NCBI RefSeq assembly: GCF_000227135.1 | Contig: NC_018258.1 | Span: 1,216,724-1,280,723 of the forward strand | Length of the DNA: 64,000 bases | Direction: 5' to 3' | DNA from: Leishmania donovani | Lineage: Eukaryota > Euglenozoa > Kinetoplastea > Trypanosomatida > Trypanosomatidae | Shown: piece after piece, positions 42,010-52,646 of the stretch | Layout: each line of letters opens with the position of its first letter | Position numbering within the stretch: position 1 is the stretch's first letter | The notes under the pieces: model-generated | Databases searched by the model: none | The model's input: only the letters and a program-made list of their open reading frames with translations | Told to the model about the DNA's origin: nothing | Made by a program: the position numbers and the translations under genes

Positions 42010-44221
42010 GACGGGCGTCGGAACAGAGGGGCAAGGAGTCGGAGTCCGGACGCAGGGGATGGTGGTGGTCGGCGGGTCGGCCTGGCGGATGAAGCAGGGA
42101 GGGGTCACTGAAAAAGACTGGCGAGGTGGGAGGGAAAGCGTCAGCAAGCAAGACAAGGAAAATGAATGAAGCAGACGATAAAAAGAAAGAGGCGCGGGTG
42201 GAAAGACGATGAGTAATGCGAGACAGAGCGAAGGAGAAACGCCACGAGACACACGCAGAGGGGCGCGGCGAACGGGCGGAGAGAGCGGATGACTGATCCG
42301 GCAGGAACAGGAAAAAGGAACAAAAGGTTAGAGACGCCCGCGATGAATACGCGTGCGCGCGGGCTCCTGATAAAGAGGGGGTGGGTGGGTGGTGGTGGTC
42401 GGGGGATGGGGGGGTTGTGTACAGTGATCCTGCCCCTCCCTTGTCGCTCGCAGACAGGCTTTCAGTCGTCTGTCCGCAAGAGAGTAGAGAAAACAGCAAG
42501 GGAAGTGGCTTGCATGTGGGCACGTTGCGATTCTATCTTGAACGGTTTAGCGGGCAAGAGCTCAGAGAGGCGCATACTGTACACTAGAGTGCTCCGTGGC
42601 TAGGGGAGACGGCGAGTGGGGGCGGCAAAGGGAAGGGCAAGGAGACGGGAGAGGGCGAGTGGGGGCGGCAAAGACTTGAACGAGCCGGATACCATGCGAG
42701 TGCGCTTGAGCAACTCTGTCCCCCGACGAGGATTGAGAGAAGGCGCGGGCATGTCAGAAGTGGCACAGGTTGGCCTCGCATCCGCCCTCCTCCGTCGCCG
42801 CTGCCGCGCGCTGCGTCCGATTGGCATTTCCTTTGGCTTTTGGCAGCATGGCGCTGTTGCGCAGACGCTGAACACGCTCAGAAAGACGGGCCGAAGTGGA
42901 TCCTCGGCTAAAGGCCAGCCACGCAAATGGCGTGGGGGTAGGAGGTGAGGGGGTAACCACTGAGGGAAACGCGAGCGGACAACAGAGAAAAGGGAGGGTG
43001 GAGGGAGGGAGGGGAGGAGAGGGTGAAGAGGCGGGTGACCCGGCAACACGGCGGAACAGAGAGAGTCACACACAAAACGAAGAAAAGAGCACAGCAGCTC
43101 CGGTAGTGAGAAACAGCAATGGGCAACAGAAAGTGGGTGGGGTGGTGGTGGGAGGGGCGGTAAGCGACACGAAATACGATCACCACCAAGCCATGGCATA
43201 CGCACGTTGTGCAGCACAGCAGGGAAAATGGGCAGCGGCACAAGACAAAAACAATAGCAAGTGATTCCGCGCCGATCAAGAGAAATGCTGTAGAGCGGGA
43301 GCCCCCTCCCCGTCGCTGCCGTCACGCAGAGGAGGCGGAGCCGAAGCAAGTGCATGCTGTTCCACGAACGCATGTGCACCCAAAGTGATTCGTGACTTGC
43401 ATTTCCTTCCCTCTTCGCCGCAGCGCCTCCCGCTCTAATCGGCACAGCCGAAGCACGTATCGCCTCTCTCCCTTCATAAGAAGAGAGACTCTATAGAGGG
43501 GCGTAACGCACATGCGAGAAGCGAGCACAGCGACCTCCCGCCAAAACCGCGAAGCACGTACATCGAAGAGAGCACGCACACACACGCACACACACAGAAG
43601 AAAGAGAGGATTAGCGTACTAAAAGGCAAGCAATGACAGCACGTCCGCACATCCACAAACAGTACAGAGGGAGGCAAGAGCAGGTGTCAGCCACGCCACC
43701 GGTCAAAGAGATTAACGCGACGCCTAAACACCGGTGCGTTCACTGCACCCTTCCTCGCCAGTGGCGGATCACCTACAACAGTACACATTACAAGGCAGAG
43801 CAGAGGCGAAGCAAGGAATCCGGAAGAAACGAAAAAGAGACATGCACACACAGAGACGGAGAGAGAGAGACAATACACAGAACAGCCGCACACCGGCCCT
43901 CACCCTACATCTCCGTTATACATATAAATATATAGATGTTATGTCCGAGCACAACACTTGATGAGGACAGCACCGATTCGTCGGCATGTGAGGATGAGGC
44001 GCCGAGAACGAAAAAAAAGCGAAAATTCCGCTGGAAGAAGTTTGTTACGAGAAAGTTGGAAAAGAAAACGCATTCAGCAAGCTAACGGCCGTCGATATCA
44101 AGCGCTGGCTCATACTTCACAGGTATAGACGCTCGCAGCCGCGGCGCTTGCCTACGTTTCGAATCCTGCACGACCCAACGCCCGCATGTATGCCCGCGGC
44201 GGACAGGCTCCTCTTCTTTCT
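42010..44221. other. Spacer between PH-like members F and G
   Basis: No gene is seen. The sequence just upstream of member F is strongly pyrimidine-rich on the transcribed strand (42100-42250), suitable for trans-splicing. Unlike the spacers after F and H, this one has no SIDER-like copy that I can see. Confidence 0.6.
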
Positions 44222-46873
44222 TTACGTTTCGACGGAGGAGTCGTCGTTTTTGATGCTCTCTGAGGTGGGCCTGCCGGCTCGTGTCCGTGGGGAGGCGAGG
44301 GCCGCAGAAGCGGCTTTGCCCTCACTCCCTTTGCGGGTGTCCTTCGACGGCTCGGCAGAGTTGGACCGCTTGGGGGGCGGCGGCGCCGTCGCCTGCATCG
44401 CCGTGATGCTCTTGTTGACAATCTCTGACACGTTCAGCTCCGTACTGGAGAGCAAGGCAGTAACGGTGCCCTCGGCGACGAGCGGGGTCTCGCCCATCAA
44501 CACTGTGTGATGATCCACCGCAACACAGGAGCTGCCACCCTTTATCTCATCCTCGCTCAGGTAGCGCGCTCCTGGAATCTGGTACTGCACACTGTTGCCG
44601 CCAAACTGGCTGCTCGCGAAGCTAGCATTTACAAACCCCGGTGACGCGCCGAAGCCGGCGGCGCCCCCGCCGACGCTGGAGGATAGTTGCGGTGTCCCCA
44701 AGCGGTGGTTCGGTAGTTGTGTAAGGCGTGGGTTCGTTTGGGTGAACGCGTTGTCTACGCCGCTTGACATCGCGGCGTCGCCTGAGAGGTTGGGTGCACT
44801 CACGTCAGAGAGACGGTGCGTATTCCCGCCTGCGGAGGCGTCCGCCGCCGTCCACGAAGATGCATTGGGAGGTGCCGCGCTAAGCAATATCGGCCGCCGG
44901 GGTGATGACGTGGCGGATACTGCAGAACCTTCGAGCTGCGACCCGGCTGATCCGTCGTACGCGCTATCATGGCCCGCGCTGCGTTGGTCATGGGCGTGCT
45001 CCAGGTTCGCTACGGTCGTCATCTGGATGCCGCGTGGGTGGCTTGACGTCGCTGCTAGAGTCTCGCCGCGGCCGGGACTGGCCGAAGAATGGCTTGATTG
45101 AGGGTCCAAGTGAACCGATGTGGCATCACTGGCGGGCTGCGTGGCAGTGGTTTCATGCAACTGCAATGGCGTCAGGTGGTGACGGCTGTGAAGACGACTG
45201 TCCCGTCGCGCTGGTGCTTGGATGCGTTGCGCCTCCTCGTACGGCATCCCCACAATGTCGTCCCTGCTCGCTCTCTCGCGAGCGAGGCGCCTAGACAAGG
45301 TCTCAAGCTGATCGCGTGTGAGCGCGGTGTCGTTCGTGTTGTTCTGATAGAGCGGAATGGCCGCGTGACTAATGACACTGGGGTCGCGCGCGGCGTAGAT
45401 GCCCTGGACTTCCCGCCACACCTGCGCAAGCTGCTCCTTCGGCAGCGGACAGCTTAGAACCCCGGCGTAGCACCGCGCGGCGTCTAGGTCGAGAACGCGC
45501 CGCGTCTCCCGCTCGTAGCACTCCACGAAGCTGCGCACGGACATGTCGGCAATCTTAATGTTGATGACGCGCCGAATCTCGAGCGAGGCAAAGCACGTCT
45601 CGTGAATGACGTGGCGCATCCGCAGTACCTCCAGCGACGGGCTGAAGCGGCGTATCGCCTCGGGGCCGAAGACGGGCGGCTGCGGTAGAAAGATGATGTC
45701 GGGGGATCCGGGATCGGAGAGGAAGGCAACAAACGGGCGGCTGCCCGTCACGTTGTAATAAAACTCGCGCACCTCCTGCAGCTTGATCCACCGCGGGATG
45801 TTGCCGGTGTCGCGCATCACAAGGACGCTGTCGTGGGTGATACAGAGATAGGCGCCGCGCAGTGTCACATACAGCTGATTGCCGGCGCTGCGGCCGACCA
45901 AGTCGCCGCGCAGGAAGGTGTAGAACACCGTCTTGTCGAGTAACTTAAAGGTATGCCAGACGCACATCGGGATCACGGAAAAGATGAGGCCGTTCCGCGG
46001 GTCGTAGGGCGGGAGACCGCGATACGGTCGAGCACTCAGCTTATCGTACCCGAGCACGGTTTGCACGACGTAGACAAAACGGCGGAACTCGTAGTCTGTG
46101 CGCATGCGCAGGACTATCTTGATGCGACTGCCGCGGTACACGGAACCACCCTTTGGCCGCGGCGACTCCAGCGTCTGCGTCTTGCGCGCATTCGCCGACA
46201 CCACCGGCTGGCCAGCGGCCAGCTCCGCACGCTCTCTCTCCATCCGCAGATTCGAGAACTGGTACCGTAGCGCCTCATAGAGCTCACGTAAGAAGAACGG
46301 GTCACGAATGAACTCGTCATTCTCCACGGTGCATCGATTCGGCATTCCGGACAGCCCGGCGGACGGGCACAGCAGAGGACCGGGGGCGGGTGTCTCGCCA
46401 GATGCCATTGGCCGTACCTCTCCGTGGATTTCGATCTGAAACAGGTCTGTCTCCTTGAGGTGTGTGTCCTCCAGCAGAAACACATGTTCCTTGCCAACTG
46501 CCACGATCATGTCCACCTTGATCTTCTTGCGCCACTGCACATCATCCGGATTGTTGGGTGGCGGCGGCGCCTCGTTGAAGTGACGCCGCTGGTTCACTGG
46601 GGACACCGGTGGACGCAGGATCAGCTGAGAAACCGCAGGGTTCTCGACAGTGGTGCCAAGACCGGGGTCGAAGTCCTCCCCATCCTCGAAGGAGTCATCC
46701 GAAGCGCCGATAGTGGGAAACGGGTTATCGTTGGCATTGGGGTAGGCGATCTTTTCTGGGCTGACGCAGTCGGAGTAGTACAGGTGACGGCGCAGCGTGT
46801 CAAAGGCGATTTGCCGCATCTGCCAGCTGTCGAAGAAGACGCTGCCCTGCTTCTCTGCGTACGTATAGAACAT
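44222..46873 (-). CDS. Large PH-like family protein, member G (883 residues)
   Basis: The start at 46873 gives MFYTYAEKQGSVFFDSWQMR, directly alignable with member F; a Met ten codons upstream (46903) follows a run of Pro and is less likely. Domains in order: N-terminal PH-like strands (1-35); an acidic insert (about 58-70); WRKKIKVDMIV (114-124); the DPFFLRELYEALRYQFSNLRMERERAELA helix (about 191-219); RIKIVLRMRTDYEFRRF (250-266); the signature RGLPPYDPRNG (285-295); and the second PH-like unit with RGAYLCITHDSVLVMRDTGNI. Then follow SCPLPKEQLAQVWREV, SRDDIVGMPYEEA, a long Ser/Ala/Pro-rich tail, and the shared C-terminal pieces IPGARYLSEDE and VSEIVNKSITAMQ. No membrane segment is seen. F and G are the closest pair in the family, indicating a recent tandem duplication. 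Confidence 0.9.
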   Translation of the reverse strand: MFYTYAEKQGSVFFDSWQMRQIAFDTLRRHLYYSDCVSPEKIAYPNANDNPFPTIGASDDSFEDGEDFDPGLGTTVENPAVSQLILRPPVSPVNQRRHFNEAPPPPNNPDDVQWRKKIKVDMIVAVGKEHVFLLEDTHLKETDLFQIEIHGEVRPMASGETPAPGPLLCPSAGLSGMPNRCTVENDEFIRDPFFLRELYEALRYQFSNLRMERERAELAAGQPVVSANARKTQTLESPRPKGGSVYRGSRIKIVLRMRTDYEFRRFVYVVQTVLGYDKLSARPYRGLPPYDPRNGLIFSVIPMCVWHTFKLLDKTVFYTFLRGDLVGRSAGNQLYVTLRGAYLCITHDSVLVMRDTGNIPRWIKLQEVREFYYNVTGSRPFVAFLSDPGSPDIIFLPQPPVFGPEAIRRFSPSLEVLRMRHVIHETCFASLEIRRVINIKIADMSVRSFVECYERETRRVLDLDAARCYAGVLSCPLPKEQLAQVWREVQGIYAARDPSVISHAAIPLYQNNTNDTALTRDQLETLSRRLARERASRDDIVGMPYEEAQRIQAPARRDSRLHSRHHLTPLQLHETTATQPASDATSVHLDPQSSHSSASPGRGETLAATSSHPRGIQMTTVANLEHAHDQRSAGHDSAYDGSAGSQLEGSAVSATSSPRRPILLSAAPPNASSWTAADASAGGNTHRLSDVSAPNLSGDAAMSSGVDNAFTQTNPRLTQLPNHRLGTPQLSSSVGGGAAGFGASPGFVNASFASSQFGGNSVQYQIPGARYLSEDEIKGGSSCVAVDHHTVLMGETPLVAEGTVTALLSSTELNVSEIVNKSITAMQATAPPPPKRSNSAEPSKDTRKGSEGKAASAALASPRTRAGRPTSESIKNDDSSVET

Positions 46874-49310
46874 CTTGAGAGAGGCGGGAGGTGGGGGGGG
46901 CAAGAGGAGAATCGATATGCGTTGATCGGAATCGGAGGTGGCGGGGGTGCAGCGGAAGGGAGCAAGTGCTGTGAGTGAAACCAGCAGGATGTCGAGTGGC
47001 TCCCCAATATGGAAGAGGCGATGGCGCAGCTACGGATGAGTCATGGAGGGTCCGAAGGCTCCGACCCGAGGGGAAGGGGTGCTCACGGCGTATTCCCCTC
47101 CTGCGAGCCAAGCACCGCGGCAACCAAAACCCAGAAAAAAAAACGACTGAAAAAGAGGCGGCAGATGTACGCGCAAGCGGTACCGTGTGCGCTTGAGCGC
47201 GTACATGCACAGTAGGAAGTGGCGGGGCGAAGGGTGATGGGAAGTCGAAATGGTCGGCGCGGAAGCCAAGAGAGAGAGGCGGAGAGAAAGGCTCGCGCTC
47301 ATTGAGACCGACGATAAGGACACGATGGAGGCAAGCAAAACGCAAGGAAAACAAAAAGAGTGCAGCAGCTGCCTGTCGGCCTCACCTTCCGCGCACGCAG
47401 TGACCTCGTCGCGCGCTGTTCGTAGAGTTGTGAGAACAACAGGTCCAGAGGGAGGAAGATCAAGAGGTGGGCGAACACAGACAGAGACAGGAGCAAGCCG
47501 CGGACAGACGCGCACGTGCACACCGGGCGCGCCTTTCGAGCCCCATGGCAACCTCCATCTTAACCTTTTTTTTTCTGCTTTGCAACGTGTACACGCTCCG
47601 CCATACGACACATGCTCAGCTTCCCACCGCCTCCGGCCCTGCCACAGGCCCCGTCGCGTGGTGCGAAGCAGCCGTAGGCACACGCGTTGCAGCAAACGCC
47701 CCGACGCAGCCGTCTCAGTGCAGCCCCTGCCTCGCGCTCTGCCCACACTCCCCGCCTCGCAGGGCGCCCCGGCGCCGCGCCCTCCGCGACCTGGCCGCCC
47801 ACATCAGCAGCGAGGACTCGCTATAACTTCCCCACGTAGCGGGTGACGGACGCGGTCACCGCCAGATGTGGCTCTGCACTCGCCGGAATGGAGGGGGCGG
47901 GGGGGGGGGGGAGGGAACTGCCTGGCCTCATAAGACAGAGTCTGGGGCAGCGGGCACCGCGACACCGCGCACGGCGGCGGCCCCCTCTCCGTCCGTCATC
48001 AAGGAAGCAGGAAGTGGTGGCTGAGCACCAAGACGGAAGGCAAAGAGACCGCTGCAGTGCGCTAGGAGGGAGGGACGGGAGGAGACGACGAACAACGACG
48101 AGAACGAACAAGGAAAGCAGCGGAGATGCACACAAGGAAATCGCAGTGTTTGATTGAGTGTACGCTGGATAGTGGTTGAGAGGGTGTGCTGGAAACGTGT
48201 GAGGAGAGATACCAGAGTATGGCAAAGGTCGTCACTTCAGCACGCCCTCGTGTCCCTGCTGAGAGTGCGCAAACAGATGCCGAGACGAAGCGGGGCGTCC
48301 GTTTTCTGCGGCACGTGGCTTTGGAGAGCGACCGACATATCGAAAGTGTGCAGATGAGTTTGTGTGTGGAGAGAGGGGGCTTGTGTAGATATGCGTGGGT
48401 GTTAACGGAAGTCTGCTCAGGAGGAGAGCACCGTCAAGGCACAAGAAGGAGATCAGACAAAGAGAAATGCGAGACACACGCACACACATAAACGGATAAG
48501 GAGGATGCAGATTGTGGCATGCCACACAAGCATTGGTGCTCGAGAAGCCGACAGCCGATGTGCGCGTCCACATCCGCAGCACTGCCCACGGCACCGTAGC
48601 AGTTTAAATCATGTGCCTCGTTGGGTCGCTTTAGAGTCCACAGATGGTGGAGCAGATGGGGGCGTCAGGCTCGCCAGAGGGAAACAAGCAACGCCAGCGC
48701 TGGCCGAAGCGAGCAGCACCGCCTATCCACTCAGAAACAACGGATGCCGGCTGAAGCAGCACACGTGCACAAGCCCTCACACACTTCTTGCAGCCTCTCA
48801 CAACGAAAGGCGACACAGACAACAACAGTAACAGTAGAGAAGCGAGGGGGTACCAGCGCGTTCTGTTCCCTCGCAAAACCATGAAGAAAGCAATGGGCAG
48901 ATAACAAGTACAACAGCGGCCCACGGACTCTGAAGAAACCACGTCCATCGCTCGGTGACGGCTGATATCCGACAACCCTTTGCGTGCTCGGCATGGGGAC
49001 ACTAAGAAAGACAGGAGGAGATGACTTCGCAATGCCACGCTGGCGATGGACCGGCGCCGCGAAGAATCCACTGTGAAGACACGCGAGTTGAGCGCACGCC
49101 TTTGGCCTGCTTTTTATCCTTTTCCTTTCGCTTTCCATTTTCGCTCGCGATCACGCGAGCGTCACCATGAGCGAGAGAGAAGGCAGCGAAGGCGCTGCAG
49201 CCCACAGGCGCCGAGATACCATTCCGAGGCATCACTCTCAGCCCATCAGGAGAAGCTCAAAGAGGGTCTCAGATGCGCCATCGACCACGACCGTTGTGCC
49301 TTCTCCCCTC
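46874..49310. other. Spacer between PH-like members G and H
   Basis: No gene is visible. It contains SIDER-like copy R3, and (CA)n near 48476-48488. It likely includes the 3' UTR of member H. Confidence 0.6.
47586..48055 (+). repeat. SIDER-like repeat copy R3
   Basis: Nearly identical to R2 over its whole length, including the flank to GAGACCGCTGC. The main difference is the length of the internal G-run. It lies about 1.25 kb beyond the stop codon of PH-like member H. Close identity between R2 and R3, both downstream of paralogous genes, suggests recent spread or gene conversion. Confidence 0.85.
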
Positions 49311-52300
49311 TCAGTGAGGTAAGGCGACCGGCGAGATGAAGGCCACCATTTCGGGACGGGCCTGCAGACTCGGAGAGGGAGAAGATGCTGCATCACTCCG
49401 GTGGTCCTCGTCTCGACGCCCGCCGTACCCGGGGAGCATCTCCGCCGTCAACATCACCTGTGTCACAACACCGCCGCCAACGGGCACAAACGCCGCGCCG
49501 TCGGTGTTCATCACAACACCGTCCTTCATCTCCGCAGCCATGGCACCGGCAGCGTCCAAGGCTGCCTCACCTGACGCACCTGCAGCGGCAGCAGCGGGTG
49601 TCGTAGTGCCTGCCGAAGCGGGTGGTGCGCGAGACTCAGGACGCTGCAGCATGGATTCCATGTCCTCGCTGTCAAAGTCCTCGTCGCTCTCCTCATCCTC
49701 GTCAGCCGCCCGTTCGTTGGACATGTTCTCAGTCGTGTGTGTGACCTCCTTGGGAGAGCGGCTGCCGTTCGTAGCGCTGTCGCCGTGGCCCGCAGACGGC
49801 GAGTGCGCCCGTTGCAAGGCGCTGGAAAAAGCGCCGCCCGAGATCGGTGCGGAGGCAAAGGAGTACGGGGCAGAGACAGCGCCAACCGGTGCTGTCGTTG
49901 ACGTGAGGCTGCTGCCGAAAATTCCAGGAGCGCCGCAGACCACTTTCACCGCCTGAGCCGACGGTGCGGCAGAAACGCCGCGCTGGTTGGCTGATGGCAC
50001 CACACCAAGGCGCTCGTGCCCGCCAGACGCCGCGCCGGTCGGTTGGGTTGCCAGCTGTTGCTGCGCTGCCGGCTGTCCATGGTGTATGGATGAGTGGATG
50101 TCGCTTAGGTGAACACCCTTCTGCGCGGTGGCAACCGGCGCAACAGGAGGCGCCGCCGTCGAGAACCAGAAGTCAAGAGTCGCGGGGTCTGTGTGGTGCT
50201 GAGAGGGGACGAGGCCGTAGGTGTTCGGTTTCGAGGAGGCGGGTCGCGTGGATACAGGTGTGGACGATGCACGCTGAGTATCCCTTTGTGGCGGCAGACC
50301 TGGTGATGCAGGTGGCGCGCCGATGGCGGCCTCGCGACCACCAGTGTTGGGGCGTGGCGGAAGCGCCGACGGAGCGGCATCCTCTGGAGGCGTTCTGGAA
50401 ACCGGCGCCGTGGTGAGCGTGATATCCGGAGCCGCTGAGGATTCCTGCGTCAGCCCAAGATTCGTTCCTGCAGTCACGCTTGCAGGCTGAGGAGGCCGCG
50501 ACAGAGGGGGCTGATGATGTCCAGTGGCATTCCTTGCAGCCTCCGCAACGCCGGCATTGCGGCGATCTGTGCGGGTGACGAGCAACTTTCTCTTCGCCCG
50601 CAGTTCTGCGCCACGCGACGGCGGCGCCATCAGCTGCGTCATGGTGGCCGGCATGAAACTCGCATTGGAGTACAACAAGTCCTGTGGTGGTAGAGCTGAG
50701 CGCAACGACTTCTGGCTAGCACAGGAGGGCGTCATGCACGGCGTGCTGCGCGCCGCTGCGTGTACGCCGATGGCGCCGCTACTGGCGGGCGCAGAGACGG
50801 GTACGGCAACTAGACCTCCGCCGGTGCTGAGATGTTGCTGCTGGCGCGACGGCACCAGCGACTCTACCATGTGCGCATGCGATGCGGCGGCGGAAGCCAC
50901 AGACGGACGGCGCTGCGAGCGACTAAGGGCGGCCTCGTCGTCGTCCTCGCTGTCCTCGCCCTCCTCGCGCTCCAAGGCATGGTAGAGGTCCCTCTTGAAG
51001 GTGAAGTGGCTCGGTGTCTTGGAGTTGTCCCAGCGCCAGCGCAGAGGTACAGCACCGGTGCTCTGCTGCTGCGCAATATACTTGAACACGTCCGTGTACG
51101 TGTTGGAGAGGTCGCTGATATGGCAGAGAATGTCGTACTCCTCAATGTCCTCGGCAGTTTGAACAGAGAAACGGCAGCTGGAGATTGGGGCCAGCGCCAC
51201 CTCCTCACCAGCGCGCAAGCGCTGCATGAGCAGGCGCCGCACCATGCTCACAATCCCCTCCACGCACTCCTCCGAGTTGAAGGTGGAGTTGGGCGGGTAG
51301 CTCGGTATAATAGGGATGAAGACAAAATCCGGGTACGGCTCCGCGGCCCGGATAGAGATGAAGGAGTGGTTGCTGCGCAGCACGTACTGCACGCCGACGA
51401 TGTCCTCCAGGTCCAGCCAGCGAGGGCATTTGCCATCCAGCTGCAGCAGCAGGATGGAGTCGTGCGTGATGCAAAGGTACCCTTCTATCCCGCGCACCTC
51501 ACGCTGCTGCCGCACGTACACGACGTGGCCGATCTGGAGCGAGTAGAAGACGACGTCGTTAAGGCGGCGAAAGGCGTGGCGCAGGTGCAGCGGGACAGTT
51601 GCGAGTGCGATACCGTTGCGGGGGTCGTAGGGTGGAAGCCCCGCGTGCAGCGGGCCGCACAGACCGTGGCGCACCAGCGCCTGGCGAACGCGCAGGCTGA
51701 CGATGCGGAATACATCGTAGTTGGCTGCGCGGAACTGCAGCTGCACCGTCTTTTCGTCCTTTGCCTTGCCAACTCCTTTTGTGCTTTGCTGGCGCCGACT
51801 GAAGAAGCTGTAGCTACTCCGCGTGCTGCCTGTCGGTGTGGACGGAGGTGAGTTGAACGCCACGTCATCGCCATCATCTGCGTCGCAGTCGTCGCTGCCC
51901 TCCTCCGTTTCCGCCTCCGACGCCGCCACGGACGTCTCCTCCTCGTCCTCCTCGTCGTCCGGCACGAGGTCGATGTCCCGAAACATGTTCTCGTCCTCAT
52001 CCTCGAAGTCGTCGTCGAGAGACTCGTTCACCGGGTAGCTCGGCATGTGCAGGAACCCCGACGGAGACTCCGGCTCCGGCACATCGTTCTCGGCGTTCAA
52101 CAGCAGCGGCTGGTTCACACCCGTGGTCTTCGATGCGGCATCCTCGTCGGCATCGCCGTCACTGTCGCCGAGACGCACAGAGCTGATGCGAGATGTGCTG
52201 TAGTGCCGCGAGACGGAGCTCCACAAGGAGAAACTCTTCTCGGACGTTCCGCCGATGCTGTGGTTACCGGAGCTCGCCACCTTTCCACGGCTACGGTGCT

Positions 52301-52646
52301 TCCCCAAGGGTCGCTCGTAGCCGACCACGATGAGGGTGAGTAAGATGCGCTCGTCAAAGTCGCTGCTGCCAGGCGCGACAATGTACTCGTCTGCTGCGTA
52401 TCGCAGCTGCGTCACCTTGACCTTTCCACTCCACTTGACTTTTCGACTCGAAGTGCCGCTGGAGGAGTTGGGACATGCACCGGAGCTGGGGTCGCCGTCG
52501 TGGCAGCGTGTCATGACCTCCTCAATATCCGCGCGGCTCAATGACTTTGTGTAGTAGAGGTACCGGTACTTGCTGTCAAAGGCCACCTGCCGCACTTGCC
52601 AACGCTGTGTGAGCGGGCTCTGCTTCTCCAAGAAGAAGTAGTGCAT
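49311..52646 (-). CDS. Large PH-like family protein, member H (1111 residues)
   Basis: The largest member. The start at 52646 (MHYFFLEKQSPLTQRWQVRQ) aligns with F and G. The first PH-like strands (1-33) and WSGKVKVTQLRY (72-83) are followed by a long acidic insert (about 209-262, with runs such as DDDFEDEDEN and DDEEDEEE). VQLQFRAANYDVFRIVSLRV (301-320) closes the first unit. The signature AGLPPYDPRNG lies at 335-345, then VPLHLRHAFRRLNDVVFYSL and the second PH-like unit, IEGYLCITHDSILLLQLDGKCPRWLDLEDIVGVQYV (387-422). From about residue 600 the protein is Ser/Pro/Ala/Gln-rich and looks disordered, with another acidic run (ADEDEESDEDFDSEDME). It lacks the PGARY and C-terminal motifs of F and G. 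No signal or membrane segment is visible. It may be a scaffold with two barrels and flexible, phosphorylatable tails; that is an inference. Confidence 0.9.
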   Translation of the reverse strand: MHYFFLEKQSPLTQRWQVRQVAFDSKYRYLYYTKSLSRADIEEVMTRCHDGDPSSGACPNSSSGTSSRKVKWSGKVKVTQLRYAADEYIVAPGSSDFDERILLTLIVVGYERPLGKHRSRGKVASSGNHSIGGTSEKSFSLWSSVSRHYSTSRISSVRLGDSDGDADEDAASKTTGVNQPLLLNAENDVPEPESPSGFLHMPSYPVNESLDDDFEDEDENMFRDIDLVPDDEEDEEETSVAASEAETEEGSDDCDADDGDDVAFNSPPSTPTGSTRSSYSFFSRRQQSTKGVGKAKDEKTVQLQFRAANYDVFRIVSLRVRQALVRHGLCGPLHAGLPPYDPRNGIALATVPLHLRHAFRRLNDVVFYSLQIGHVVYVRQQREVRGIEGYLCITHDSILLLQLDGKCPRWLDLEDIVGVQYVLRSNHSFISIRAAEPYPDFVFIPIIPSYPPNSTFNSEECVEGIVSMVRRLLMQRLRAGEEVALAPISSCRFSVQTAEDIEEYDILCHISDLSNTYTDVFKYIAQQQSTGAVPLRWRWDNSKTPSHFTFKRDLYHALEREEGEDSEDDDEAALSRSQRRPSVASAAASHAHMVESLVPSRQQQHLSTGGGLVAVPVSAPASSGAIGVHAAARSTPCMTPSCASQKSLRSALPPQDLLYSNASFMPATMTQLMAPPSRGAELRAKRKLLVTRTDRRNAGVAEAARNATGHHQPPLSRPPQPASVTAGTNLGLTQESSAAPDITLTTAPVSRTPPEDAAPSALPPRPNTGGREAAIGAPPASPGLPPQRDTQRASSTPVSTRPASSKPNTYGLVPSQHHTDPATLDFWFSTAAPPVAPVATAQKGVHLSDIHSSIHHGQPAAQQQLATQPTGAASGGHERLGVVPSANQRGVSAAPSAQAVKVVCGAPGIFGSSLTSTTAPVGAVSAPYSFASAPISGGAFSSALQRAHSPSAGHGDSATNGSRSPKEVTHTTENMSNERAADEDEESDEDFDSEDMESMLQRPESRAPPASAGTTTPAAAAAGASGEAALDAAGAMAAEMKDGVVMNTDGAAFVPVGGGVVTQVMLTAEMLPGYGGRRDEDHRSDAASSPSPSLQARPEMVAFISPVALPH

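Noticed and set aside
50832..51851. Long plus-strand open frame (339 codons)
   Set aside because: Lies entirely antisense to member H, has no recognisable domain, and is explained by GC-rich codon bias of the minus-strand gene.
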